64,000 bases of DNA from Croceibacterium_B sp963783195 (lineage in GTDB: Bacteria > Pseudomonadota > Alphaproteobacteria > Sphingomonadales > Sphingomonadaceae). The notes beneath the pieces were generated by a model. The model was not told where the DNA came from and did not search any database. It saw only the letters and a list, made by a program, of their open reading frames with translations. The stretch covers positions 1,054,001-1,118,000 of the forward strand of contig CAWAMV010000004.1 of the NCBI GenBank assembly GCA_963783195.1, given 5' to 3'. Positions 8,916-16,253 of this stretch are shown here, one piece after another. Made by a program: the position numbers and the translations under genes. Each line of letters begins with the position of its first letter. Position 1 is the first letter of the stretch.

Positions 8916-9520
8916 TGCGCCGTCCCCGTCGGGGGGTTCAATGGCCGCTCGAATTCCCCCACCTGGGTGAAGACGGTCGAGTCGGTCATTGGGCCGGCTG
9001 CGTCCAGTGTCACCGTGACATTGTCCGACGTGCGATTCTGCCAATACCATCCGTGAATGCCGCTGAACTGCGCAGTGTAGATGCCGCTCTGCTCGGGCGC
9101 CTTGGTGATGGCGTAGCTCTCGGTCAGGTCCACGCCGCCGTCGAAAGGGTGGCTGTGCATGTCGAAATCGACCGGCCCGCTGGCCTTCCACGCGAAGCGC
9201 ATCTTGTCGCCCTGCTGCAGCGTGTATTTGAACTCGCCGCTCTCGAACGGGCCGAGCTCCAGCACGTAGCGGTCGTCGGGCGAGGCAATGGTTCCGTCGA
9301 GAGGGGCCAACACGCCTTTACGCTTCTGTCCCCTCACGAGGTACTTGTTGACCGGCTCTTCCGACAGCACGTTGAGGCCAAGGGCCTTGCCGAGGCCCGT
9401 TGGGTCCCTGCCGAATTCCGACGGCAGGATGAAGACGACGAAAACGGCCGCGGCGACGACCAGGGCGGTCAGGCCGCCAGCGAGCAGTTTCTTGCGCGAA
9501 GACGATTGCGTGTCGGTCAT
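8906..9520 (-). CDS. Transmembrane anchor protein (HupE-associated)
   Basis: 204 aa with a short cytoplasmic N-terminus, one membrane segment at about residues 13-32 and the motif LPSEFGRDPTGLGKALGL just after it. This resembles small proteins called transmembrane anchor protein, which in other proteobacteria sit beside HupE/UreJ-like genes. The C-terminal half is extracytoplasmic and beta-rich, with conserved-looking FDMHSHPFDGG and SGIHGWYWQNRT segments; the histidines could bind metal. The ATG at 9520 overlaps the stop of the HupE-like gene as ATGA. Its role is unknown; partnership with the HupE-like protein is inferred from pairing and coupling. Confidence 0.8.
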   Translation of the reverse strand: MTDTQSSSRKKLLAGGLTALVVAAAVFVVFILPSEFGRDPTGLGKALGLNVLSEEPVNKYLVRGQKRKGVLAPLDGTIASPDDRYVLELGPFESGEFKYTLQQGDKMRFAWKASGPVDFDMHSHPFDGGVDLTESYAITKAPEQSGIYTAQFSGIHGWYWQNRTSDNVTVTLDAAGPMTDSTVFTQVGEFERPLNPPTGTAQES

Positions 9521-10227
9521 GAGGCTGTCCAGCGTTCCAGTTGATAGGCCGTAAGGGCGATTCCTACCGCGAGCAGTGCCCAGTTCGCCACCCGCGATCC
9601 CCGCTCGAAACTTGGCGCCGTGCGCCAGATGTTGAGCAGGAACACGACCAGGGCAAGTACCAGCACCTGTCCAAATTCCACACCGATGTTGAAACCGATG
9701 AGATTCGTCAGCAAACCTTCGTCGGAGATCGCCAGGTCCTGCAGCTTGGTGGCCAGGCCCATGCCGTGGAACAGGCCAAAAACGAGCACGGCGATCTTCG
9801 TGTCGAAGCGCCACCCGACCCTCGCGAATCCGCCGAGGTTCTCGACCGCCTTGTAAACCACCGAGAGCCCGATGATCGCGTCGATCAGGTAGGGATTGCC
9901 ACCGGTGTGCGTCAGCACCCCGCCCATCAATGTCAGCGAATGGCCGATGGTGAACATGGATACGTAAACCACCACGTCGCGCAGGCGCCGGAGGTAGAAC
10001 ACAACTCCGATCAGGAAGGCGACGTGATCGTATCCCGTCACCATGTGCTTGGCGCCGAGGTAGAAGAACGGAAAGAAGGCCGGCCCATCGATCGCGGCGA
10101 CCTTGCTGCGGTCGGCTTCCGACACGTCGTGCGCGAGCGCGGGATCGACCAGCAGCGCCACCGCCGCCAGACCGATCAGCACTGCAGGCCAGAGGGGGCG
10201 CGGTTCAGGCAGGGGTCTCTCCGGCAT
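9517..10227 (-). CDS. HupE/UreJ-family membrane protein
   Basis: 236-aa polytopic inner-membrane protein with about six to seven hydrophobic segments after an N-terminal signal-like helix. Family signatures are visible: GYDHVAFLIG, FTIGHSLTL, LFHGMGLA and GFNIGVEFGQ, with histidines inside membrane segments. Related HupE and UreJ proteins are linked to nickel or cobalt uptake, and this branch is usually found outside hydrogenase and urease loci. No hydrogenase, urease or nickel enzyme is encoded here, so the cargo is open; calcium or another cofactor metal for the PQQ enzymes is conceivable but unsupported. It overlaps the upstream cytochrome gene by 23 bases. Confidence 0.87.
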   Translation of the reverse strand: MPERPLPEPRPLWPAVLIGLAAVALLVDPALAHDVSEADRSKVAAIDGPAFFPFFYLGAKHMVTGYDHVAFLIGVVFYLRRLRDVVVYVSMFTIGHSLTLMGGVLTHTGGNPYLIDAIIGLSVVYKAVENLGGFARVGWRFDTKIAVLVFGLFHGMGLATKLQDLAISDEGLLTNLIGFNIGVEFGQVLVLALVVFLLNIWRTAPSFERGSRVANWALLAVGIALTAYQLERWTAS

Positions 10228-10672
10228 CCGGAGCTTCGGGCGGGGTTTCCGGGGGGTAAGCCTGATGGCAGGCGGAACAGACGCTGTATATCGTTCCGCC
10301 GACTTCGAAGACAGCGTCCGGGTCCTTGGTCTTGGCGGCGGCCTCGGCCTTGCCGGCGACCTCTATAAGACCGTCCGAAAAATCGATCCATCCCTGGCCG
10401 CGCCCTTCGGCATAGCCCGGTTCCTTCAACTGGCGACCGTGATCGGCCAGCTTGGCAGCAGCGTCCGCGACTTTCTGCCAGTCGGCATCGGTCTCGGGGC
10501 GAATGTCGTGATCTCCTGTCTCGTCACTGACGAACTGAACGGCGTTCCAGTACACCTCCGCGGTCGGCTGGACTTCGTTCGCCATGAAGGCCTTGATCGG
10601 CACATCGGGTTCGTTGCTGCAGCCGGCCAAGGCGGCGGTCGTGACAAACAAAGTCAATGTCAGGCGTACCAT
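10205..10672 (-). CDS. Class II-like cytochrome c lipoprotein
   Basis: 155 aa, first gene of the long minus-strand operon. Residues 1-17 are a signal peptide with lipobox LAGC (Cys18). The haem site CSACH is near the C-terminus at 132-136, and the preceding region is mostly helical, as in class II cytochrome c (c-prime or c556 type) four-helix proteins. A proline-rich acidic tail follows the haem site and overlaps the next gene. It probably takes electrons from the periplasmic PQQ dehydrogenases. The upstream 148 bases are shared with a divergent cytochrome c gene and hold an inverted repeat. Confidence 0.85.
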   Translation of the reverse strand: MVRLTLTLFVTTAALAGCSNEPDVPIKAFMANEVQPTAEVYWNAVQFVSDETGDHDIRPETDADWQKVADAAAKLADHGRQLKEPGYAEGRGQGWIDFSDGLIEVAGKAEAAAKTKDPDAVFEVGGTIYSVCSACHQAYPPETPPEAPDAGETPA

Positions 10673-10703
10673 TTGGACGCATCCTCCCCTGTTTCGCCTT
10701 GCG

Positions 10704-10729
10704 TGAAGCCGTCATTCAACTGCGCTTCA
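10704..10729. promoter_or_regulatory. Inverted repeat between the divergent cytochrome genes
   Basis: TGAAGC at 10704-10709 and GCTTCA at 10724-10729 form a 6-bp inverted repeat, extended by GCG and CGC outside, in the only intergenic space feeding both the minus-strand PQQ operon and the plus-strand cytochrome c. It could be an operator. No confident -35/-10 pair was found. Confidence 0.25.
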
Positions 10730-10820
10730 TCGCACTGGGTCTACACCCTGATTGACTTTGGCGGCCTTTGCAAGCATTGGACCGCGCGAAATGGACAGAA
10801 TCAACTAACGGAGTTATCGA

Positions 10821-11195
10821 GTGAGCAAGGCCGACAGCAAGAAAAGCGTAATCCTAGCCGCCCTGGCCCTCGTCGGCGGCGTTGTGGCAGGCAGCGGGCT
10901 CATCGCTGCTAGCGCTCATGCCGAGGACGCTCCGAAGGTCGACAAGGCCGCCGCGCGGGAGATGTTCGACAATTACTCGTGCAGCGCCTGCCACTCGCTT
11001 TCCGATGCCGGCGCCATGGGCGTGGTTGGTCCTTCGCTCGACGATCCCAGTCTCACCCGCGAATTCATCATCGGCCGGGTGACCAACGGACAGGGCGCAA
11101 TGCCCAGCTTCAGCGGGCAGATCTCCGACAAGGAAATCGCGCAACTGGCCGACTACATTGTCACCGTGAACCACGAGAACAAGGCCGGCAAGTAA
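10821..11195 (+). CDS. Class I cytochrome c
   Basis: 124-aa small soluble cytochrome c. Residues 1-35 are a signal peptide or signal anchor ending AHAED. CSACH lies at 54-58 and the sixth ligand is probably Met94 (QGAMPSF). The start is GTG, with GGAG seven to ten bases upstream. It is transcribed away from the PQQ operon and is closed by a strong terminator. The likely role is periplasmic electron transfer between the PQQ dehydrogenases on both sides and a terminal oxidase; the partner is inferred from location only. Confidence 0.9.
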   Translation: MSKADSKKSVILAALALVGGVVAGSGLIAASAHAEDAPKVDKAAAREMFDNYSCSACHSLSDAGAMGVVGPSLDDPSLTREFIIGRVTNGQGAMPSFSGQISDKEIAQLADYIVTVNHENKAGK

Positions 11196-11219
11196 GGCGT
11201 TTCAACCGAATTTCCCCGA

Positions 11220-11246
11220 GGGGCGGCCGCAGGGCCGCCCCTTTTT
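11220..11246 (+). terminator. Rho-independent terminator of the cytochrome c gene
   Basis: GGGGCGGCC pairs with GGCCGCCCC across a short loop and is followed directly by TTTTT. It lies between the convergent cytochrome c and PQQ-VOC genes, 3 bases before the stop of the latter. Confidence 0.85.
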
Positions 11247-11249
11247 CGT

Positions 11250-14168
11250 TCAGTTCTGCCCGCGCGCCGTCCGGCTGTTGGGACCGACCTGCGCGTAGTA
11301 GTTCGTCACCCCGTCCGGGTCATTGAGCCAGACGGTGACGAGATCGAAGCCCGACAGCTTGTTGAGCGGCGTTTCCACCGCGATCCCGCGGGCCTTGGCC
11401 TTGGCATCGGCCATCGGGCTGTCCTTCACGACGTATTGAATGCCCGCGCTGCCGTTGTCGTGACGCGACGGGTCGGGCGCCTGGTAAAGATACAGCGTCG
11501 TCTCACCGTTGCGATAGGGATAGAGCGTCAACCCGGTGAGGCTGTCGGTCACCGGCGGCAGCTCGTCGAGGCCGACGAATTCGCGGTAGAAGGCCCGGCT
11601 CGCGGCGAGGTCGGAGGCGGCAATTCCGACCCCGACGCCGTCGTTCGAGCCTTCCTTGGCGCCTGGCTGAACGACCAGTTCGATCGGGAATCCGCCGGGG
11701 TCATTTACCAGCGCCGCTTCGGTCCCGTCGGCCCGCTTTTCGAACACCGGCGCGTCGAATCCCGTGTCAATGAAGCGCTTGATCAGCACTGTTCGGTCTG
11801 GGAACGTCAGGCGGAAATAACGGATGCCCGTGCCGCCCTTGATGCCGCCCGACATGTCGTAGAGCCGGTCGCCCTGCTGTCCGGCGCTGAGCTTGATCTG
11901 CGCCTTGCCAACGCCGGTCAGGATCATCTGCTGCGTGGCGGTGAGCTGAATCGGGCTGAGCGAACGCAAGGCGAGAGCCTCGGTATAGAACCTCACCATC
12001 TCGGGCGTCTTGTCGCGCGGATAGCGGCGGAACACGTTCATCGCGTCCATCGCCATGAGATCGCGGGTCGAGCTCATCAGCTGCTCGCGGGTGAGTTCGC
12101 CCGGCTTGTAGGCGAGCGCACTGCCGTCGCTCATCTTTGCGCCCTCCGGCGTGGTGATCGTGCGCGGCGCGGCGGCTGCGGCTTGCGCCTTTGCCGGTCC
12201 GGGCAGGGCGAAGCTGACGAGGGCCTCCATGTTCTTCGGTTTGCCTTCCTCGGTCCGCGTCGCCGGGGCGAGGCTCGAGCCCGAGGCCATGACCGCGACG
12301 TATTGCTTCCCGTCCTTGCCGAGGTACGTCATCGGGATCGTCAGCGCGCCGTAGTCGAGCTGCTCCTGCCACAGGATTTTGCCGGTCCTGGCGTCGAACG
12401 CCCGAAAATAACGGTCGCCGGTCGCGCCGATGAACACCAGGCCCCCGGCGGTTGCGGTCGGTCCGCCGGAGCCGTTGTTGGCCCCGGTGTCCTGCTTGCC
12501 CTTGGGAAGATCTTCGGAAATGCCGAGCTTGCTCGCCCACAGGATGTCGCCGCTGTTGGCGTCGACCGCCAGCAGGCGGCCCCACGGCGGCTTGAAGCAG
12601 GGCAGGGTGACCTTGTGCCCGTCCTTCGCGGTAAAGCTGGCCATGAAGCCGGAATAGGCGCCGGGGCCGGTCAGGCTGCCGCGGTCGTAGGGCTGGGCCG
12701 AACCGGTCGTGCCCCGGCCGTAGTCGCCCTCGGGATCGCGCTTCTCGATCCATCCGATCGAGCCGCCCTCGCTGGTGTTGATGTAGACGATGCCCCGGGC
12801 GGGGTCTGCCGCGCTGCCGCCCCAGACCGACCCGCCGTTGTGCGGCATGTTGATCGACGCCAGCGGCTTGTCGGTCCCGTTGATGGTCTGCTTCATGAAG
12901 AAGGGGGTGAAGCTGCCCGCATTGTAGAAGTTGCCGCCGTAGCTATCGAGAAGCGCGTGGCACGCCGCGACATGCTCGGCATTGGTGTCCTTCTCGGTGA
13001 CGATGTCGGACTTGTCCCAGAAGCCGCGGTTGAGCTGTTCGGGCTTCACCGGGACGGGCTGGGTCGGGGAATACCATTCTCCCGGCACATCGGCCGAGGC
13101 GACCGGGCGCTCGACCACGCCGTGGATCGGTTCGCCGGTGCGGCGATCGAGGATGTACATGAAGCCGGGCTTGCCCGTCTCGGCCAGGGCGGGGATGGTC
13201 TTGCCGTCCTTGTGAACGTCGATCAGCACCGGCGGCGCGGGCAGGTCCCAGTCCCACAGGTCGTGGTGAATCGTCTGGAAATGCCACTTGTAGGCGCCGG
13301 TCTTCGCATCCACCGCGACGACCGAATTGCCGAACAGGTTGTTCCCCGGCCGGTCGCCGCCGTAATAGTTGGGGGAAGGCCCGCCGATGGTCATGTAGAT
13401 CGTGTCTGTCGCCGGGTCTGCGGTGGTGTACCAGACCCACATGTTGGCGCCCGAGCGGCCTTCGGTCTTGCCGTCGAGCCAGCTCTCGTGACCGACTTCG
13501 CCGGGGTGCGGCACGGTATGGAATTGCCACAGCTTCCTGCCCGTCCGCGCGTCGTATGCGCGGCTGTCGCCCGAGGGGCCGAACAAATCCTCCTGCACCG
13601 TCGCGCCGATCACCATCACGTTGCCGTAGATCGAGGGCGGGTAGCCATAGGGCGTCCCGTCGATCGCCGACTGCCCCCCGTCGCCGTAGCTCGTGTCGAG
13701 TTCCCCGGTGGCGGGGTTCAGCGCGACCAGCGCAGTCCCCGTCGAGTAGAAGATGCGCGGTCCAATGGCGCCTTCGCCGGGCCAGTAGCTGACCGCGCGC
13801 CGGACCAGGCCGCCGGTGACCTTGTGACGCCAGATCTCCTGCCCGGTAACCCCGTCGAGCGCCACGACCGCGTTGCCGAGTGGCAGATAGAGCACCCCGT
13901 CGACGGCGATCGGAACGGTGCCGCCCAGAAGGCCGGCGCCGCCTTCGGGCCGAAGCCGGAAGCTCCACGCCTGTTCGAGGTCATCGACGTTGCCGGTGTT
14001 CACCTGATCGAGCGGCGAGAACCGGGTCCCCTGCAGGTCGCGCGCATAGCGCGGCCAGTCGCCCGGCGCGGCCACGTTGTAAGGCTCCTGCGCCAGGGCG
14101 GGCAGTCCCGCGGCCAGCGGTGCGGCAAGCACCACGGTCAGTGTCAGCAGGTGCGGTCGCCTCGGCAT
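11250..14168 (-). CDS. PQQ dehydrogenase fused to two VOC (glyoxalase-fold) modules
   Basis: 972-aa secreted fusion. Signal peptide 1-26 (ending ALA-Q). Residues about 30-655 are a PQQ propeller with VVALDGVTGQEIW, HHDLWDWDLPAPP and GGSVWGGSAADP. After an Ala-rich linker (about 660-690) come two vicinal-oxygen-chelate modules, about 705-840 and 842-965. The first ends NDPGGFPIEL and the second NDPDGVTNYY, the usual VOC end motif. VOC proteins bind divalent metal and act as dioxygenases, lyases or binding proteins. A fusion to a quinoprotein would put two steps on one chain, or the VOC half may bind substrate. The ATG at 14168 was chosen for its GGGAGAGAACG ribosome site over an in-frame ATG nine codons earlier. 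No haem motif is present, so it needs an external cytochrome. Confidence 0.88.
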   Translation of the reverse strand: MPRRPHLLTLTVVLAAPLAAGLPALAQEPYNVAAPGDWPRYARDLQGTRFSPLDQVNTGNVDDLEQAWSFRLRPEGGAGLLGGTVPIAVDGVLYLPLGNAVVALDGVTGQEIWRHKVTGGLVRRAVSYWPGEGAIGPRIFYSTGTALVALNPATGELDTSYGDGGQSAIDGTPYGYPPSIYGNVMVIGATVQEDLFGPSGDSRAYDARTGRKLWQFHTVPHPGEVGHESWLDGKTEGRSGANMWVWYTTADPATDTIYMTIGGPSPNYYGGDRPGNNLFGNSVVAVDAKTGAYKWHFQTIHHDLWDWDLPAPPVLIDVHKDGKTIPALAETGKPGFMYILDRRTGEPIHGVVERPVASADVPGEWYSPTQPVPVKPEQLNRGFWDKSDIVTEKDTNAEHVAACHALLDSYGGNFYNAGSFTPFFMKQTINGTDKPLASINMPHNGGSVWGGSAADPARGIVYINTSEGGSIGWIEKRDPEGDYGRGTTGSAQPYDRGSLTGPGAYSGFMASFTAKDGHKVTLPCFKPPWGRLLAVDANSGDILWASKLGISEDLPKGKQDTGANNGSGGPTATAGGLVFIGATGDRYFRAFDARTGKILWQEQLDYGALTIPMTYLGKDGKQYVAVMASGSSLAPATRTEEGKPKNMEALVSFALPGPAKAQAAAAAPRTITTPEGAKMSDGSALAYKPGELTREQLMSSTRDLMAMDAMNVFRRYPRDKTPEMVRFYTEALALRSLSPIQLTATQQMILTGVGKAQIKLSAGQQGDRLYDMSGGIKGGTGIRYFRLTFPDRTVLIKRFIDTGFDAPVFEKRADGTEAALVNDPGGFPIELVVQPGAKEGSNDGVGVGIAASDLAASRAFYREFVGLDELPPVTDSLTGLTLYPYRNGETTLYLYQAPDPSRHDNGSAGIQYVVKDSPMADAKAKARGIAVETPLNKLSGFDLVTVWLNDPDGVTNYYAQVGPNSRTARGQN

Positions 14169-14450
14169 CGTTCTCTCCCTCTCCCCGGTCAGCAAGGGCT
14201 AACCGCTGCAGTAGGCGGAAGCAACTGCTTGCAGAGCTAATGATCGGCGCGGATCGCATGTCTCGTCCCCGGCACGGCGGCGGATTGCATGGCTCAGCTT
14301 GCGGTCGGGGCTGCGGCTTGAGCGGGGACGCGGAAAAGGCCCTGGCGGCGCGCGAGCCGTTCTCCCACTGGTGCGGTGTGCGGCTTTGGGGCGCGGCCCT
14401 GAATGGACCCGAAGCGAGGATCAGGTATTGTTGCCTTGGAGGAGCGAGGT

Positions 14451-15188
14451 TTGACCCAAGGCCAACCATTCACCCAGCGCCGGAGGCGACCCAGATGGGG
14501 CACGCTGGTGCTGATCGGACTGCTGCATGTCCTCGCGCTGTTCGGGCTGGCCCGGGCCTTCGCCCCGGACCTGACCAACGCGATCATCCAGCAGGCAGGC
14601 TCGCTTGTCACGGTCACCGTCTTCACGCCCCCGCCACCGGAGGCCACGCCGACCCCCGCGGAGACGCCCGAGCCGGACGAGGGCCGCTCGGGTGAGGAAG
14701 GCAAGCAGGCAAAGGCCAAGGAAGTTTCGGCGCCCAGAGTCCCGGCGCCCCAGACCACGCCGGTGCCACGCGCCGCCTCGACCGGGGACGCAAATTCTTC
14801 CGGGGCGCGGGACGCTGGCGAGGGCACTGGCGCGGGTGGCCCGGGAGAGGGCACGGGCAGCGGGCGCGGTGGGCAGGGGTCGGGCAACGCGATAGCTACC
14901 CGCCCCTCGGTCCGCTCCGGCAGCATCAACGTGACGCGCGATTTTCCGACCCCCACGGGCGGCTTCCAGGCGCTCAGGGGCACTTCCGTGGTCGTGGAAT
15001 TCACCGTGGGCGTGGATGGTCGCGCATCCGATTGTTCGGTCGCAAGTCCGGGCCCCGATCCAGCGATCAATGCCCGCGTCTGCCCGCTCGTGGTCCAGCG
15101 CATCCGCTTCAATCCGGCACGCGACGCCAGTGGCAATCCCGTACCGGCGCGCTATGGCTGGCGGCAGGACTTTTTCGCCGGCAGATGA
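14451..15188 (+). CDS. TonB-family energy transducer
   Basis: Inner-membrane TonB-like protein, about 245 aa. A basic N-terminus (QRRRRPRW) precedes one membrane helix at about residues 17-36. A Pro/Glu-rich and then Gly-rich periplasmic spacer follows, and a C-terminal TonB domain (about 165-245, with VVVEFTVGVDGRASDC and IRFNPARDASG). It would transmit proton-motive force to outer-membrane receptors such as the one at 51478. I prefer a TTG start at 14451, six bases after GGAGGAG; an ATG at 14403 has no ribosome site. No ExbB/ExbD genes are adjacent. The two cysteines in the C-terminal domain may form a disulfide. Confidence 0.83.
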   Translation: MTQGQPFTQRRRRPRWGTLVLIGLLHVLALFGLARAFAPDLTNAIIQQAGSLVTVTVFTPPPPEATPTPAETPEPDEGRSGEEGKQAKAKEVSAPRVPAPQTTPVPRAASTGDANSSGARDAGEGTGAGGPGEGTGSGRGGQGSGNAIATRPSVRSGSINVTRDFPTPTGGFQALRGTSVVVEFTVGVDGRASDCSVASPGPDPAINARVCPLVVQRIRFNPARDASGNPVPARYGWRQDFFAGR

Positions 15189-15212
15189 CCACGCAAAGGA
15201 CGCTTTAAGCCC

Positions 15213-16247
15213 ATGACCCTGATCCATCCGGTCATCCTGTGCGGTGGCAGCGGGACCCGCCTCTGGCCGCGCAGCCGCAAGAGCAAGCCCAAGCCGTTCC
15301 TGCCCCTCGTGGGCGAAGAGACGATGTTCGAGGGGACGCTCTCCCGGTGTGGCGACCGGACGCAATTCGCGCCGCCCGTGATCGTTACCGGAACGGCGCA
15401 CCTCGACCACGTGGAGGAGCAGGCGAAACGTTCGCCCGGCGCGACGGTGATCGTCGAACCCATGGCCAAGAACACCGCGCCGGCCATCGCGCTTGCGGCT
15501 GCGCGCCTGCCGGAAGAGGCCATCATGCTCGTGTGTCCGAGCGATCACCACATCGCCGACACTGCTGCGTTCTGCGCTTCGGCCGCAGCGGCGGCGAAGC
15601 TCGCGGCGCAGGATTGGCTGGTCGCCTTCGGGATCGTGCCGACCGCGCCCGAAACGGGCTATGGCTACATAAAGCAGGGCGAACCGCTGGAGGGCGGCTT
15701 TCGCGTCGAGCGTTTCGTCGAGAAGCCGAGCCTCGATCGCGCGGTGCAGTTCCTGGCGGAGGGTGGCTATAGCTGGAACGGCGGCATCTTCGCCTTTCGC
15801 GCCGGACAATTCCTCGCCGAGCTGGAAAGGCATCGCCCGGCAATGGCCGAGGCGGTCGGCAAGGCCGTGCGCAACGGCCGGCAGGACCACGGGCGGTTTC
15901 ATCCCGACAAGGCGCTGTTCGGCGAAATCGAAGGCGATTCGGTGGACTACGCGGTGATGGAAGAAACCGGCCGGGCGGCGATGGTGCCGGCATCGATGGG
16001 CTGGTCGGACATCGGCAGCTGGTCCGCGCTGCGTGATGCGACCGATGGAGATGCGGACGGCAATTCCGTGCGCGGCCCCGCCGAACTGGTCGATTGCCGC
16101 GGAGTGTTCGTCGATAGTGACGGCCCCCGCGTGTCGGTCATCGGCTTGAGCGACGTCGCGATCGTGATCGACGGCAATGACGTGCTGGTGACCACGATGG
16201 ATGGCGCGCAGCAAGTCGGCAAGCTGGGTGGCGCGGCCAACCAGTAA
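15213..16247 (+). CDS. manC: Mannose-1-phosphate guanylyltransferase
   Basis: 344 aa, cytoplasmic; makes GDP-mannose from GTP and mannose 1-phosphate for polysaccharide or glycan synthesis. The nucleotidyltransferase signature GGSGTRLWP is at 11-19, followed by KPFLPL, EPMAKNTAPA, PSDHHI, ETGYGYI and FVEKP. It contains only the transferase part; the C-terminal mannose-6-phosphate isomerase cupin found in bifunctional ManC/AlgA proteins is absent, so it is a short monofunctional form. It lies 24 bases after the TonB gene with no other sugar-nucleotide gene near. The symbol is given by family, not by synteny. Confidence 0.88.
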   Translation: MTLIHPVILCGGSGTRLWPRSRKSKPKPFLPLVGEETMFEGTLSRCGDRTQFAPPVIVTGTAHLDHVEEQAKRSPGATVIVEPMAKNTAPAIALAAARLPEEAIMLVCPSDHHIADTAAFCASAAAAAKLAAQDWLVAFGIVPTAPETGYGYIKQGEPLEGGFRVERFVEKPSLDRAVQFLAEGGYSWNGGIFAFRAGQFLAELERHRPAMAEAVGKAVRNGRQDHGRFHPDKALFGEIEGDSVDYAVMEETGRAAMVPASMGWSDIGSWSALRDATDGDADGNSVRGPAELVDCRGVFVDSDGPRVSVIGLSDVAIVIDGNDVLVTTMDGAQQVGKLGGAANQ

Positions 16248-16253
16248 GCGGCC

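Noticed and set aside
11436..14240. A 934-codon plus-strand open frame
   Set aside because: Exact antisense of the PQQ-VOC fusion, whose propeller and VOC motifs are unmistakable. The antisense product shows no recognisable motif.
13981..14469. A 162-codon minus-strand frame covering the PQQ-VOC upstream region
   Set aside because: It overlaps the PQQ-VOC gene in another frame, has no ribosome site and an implausible Arg/Pro/Ala composition.
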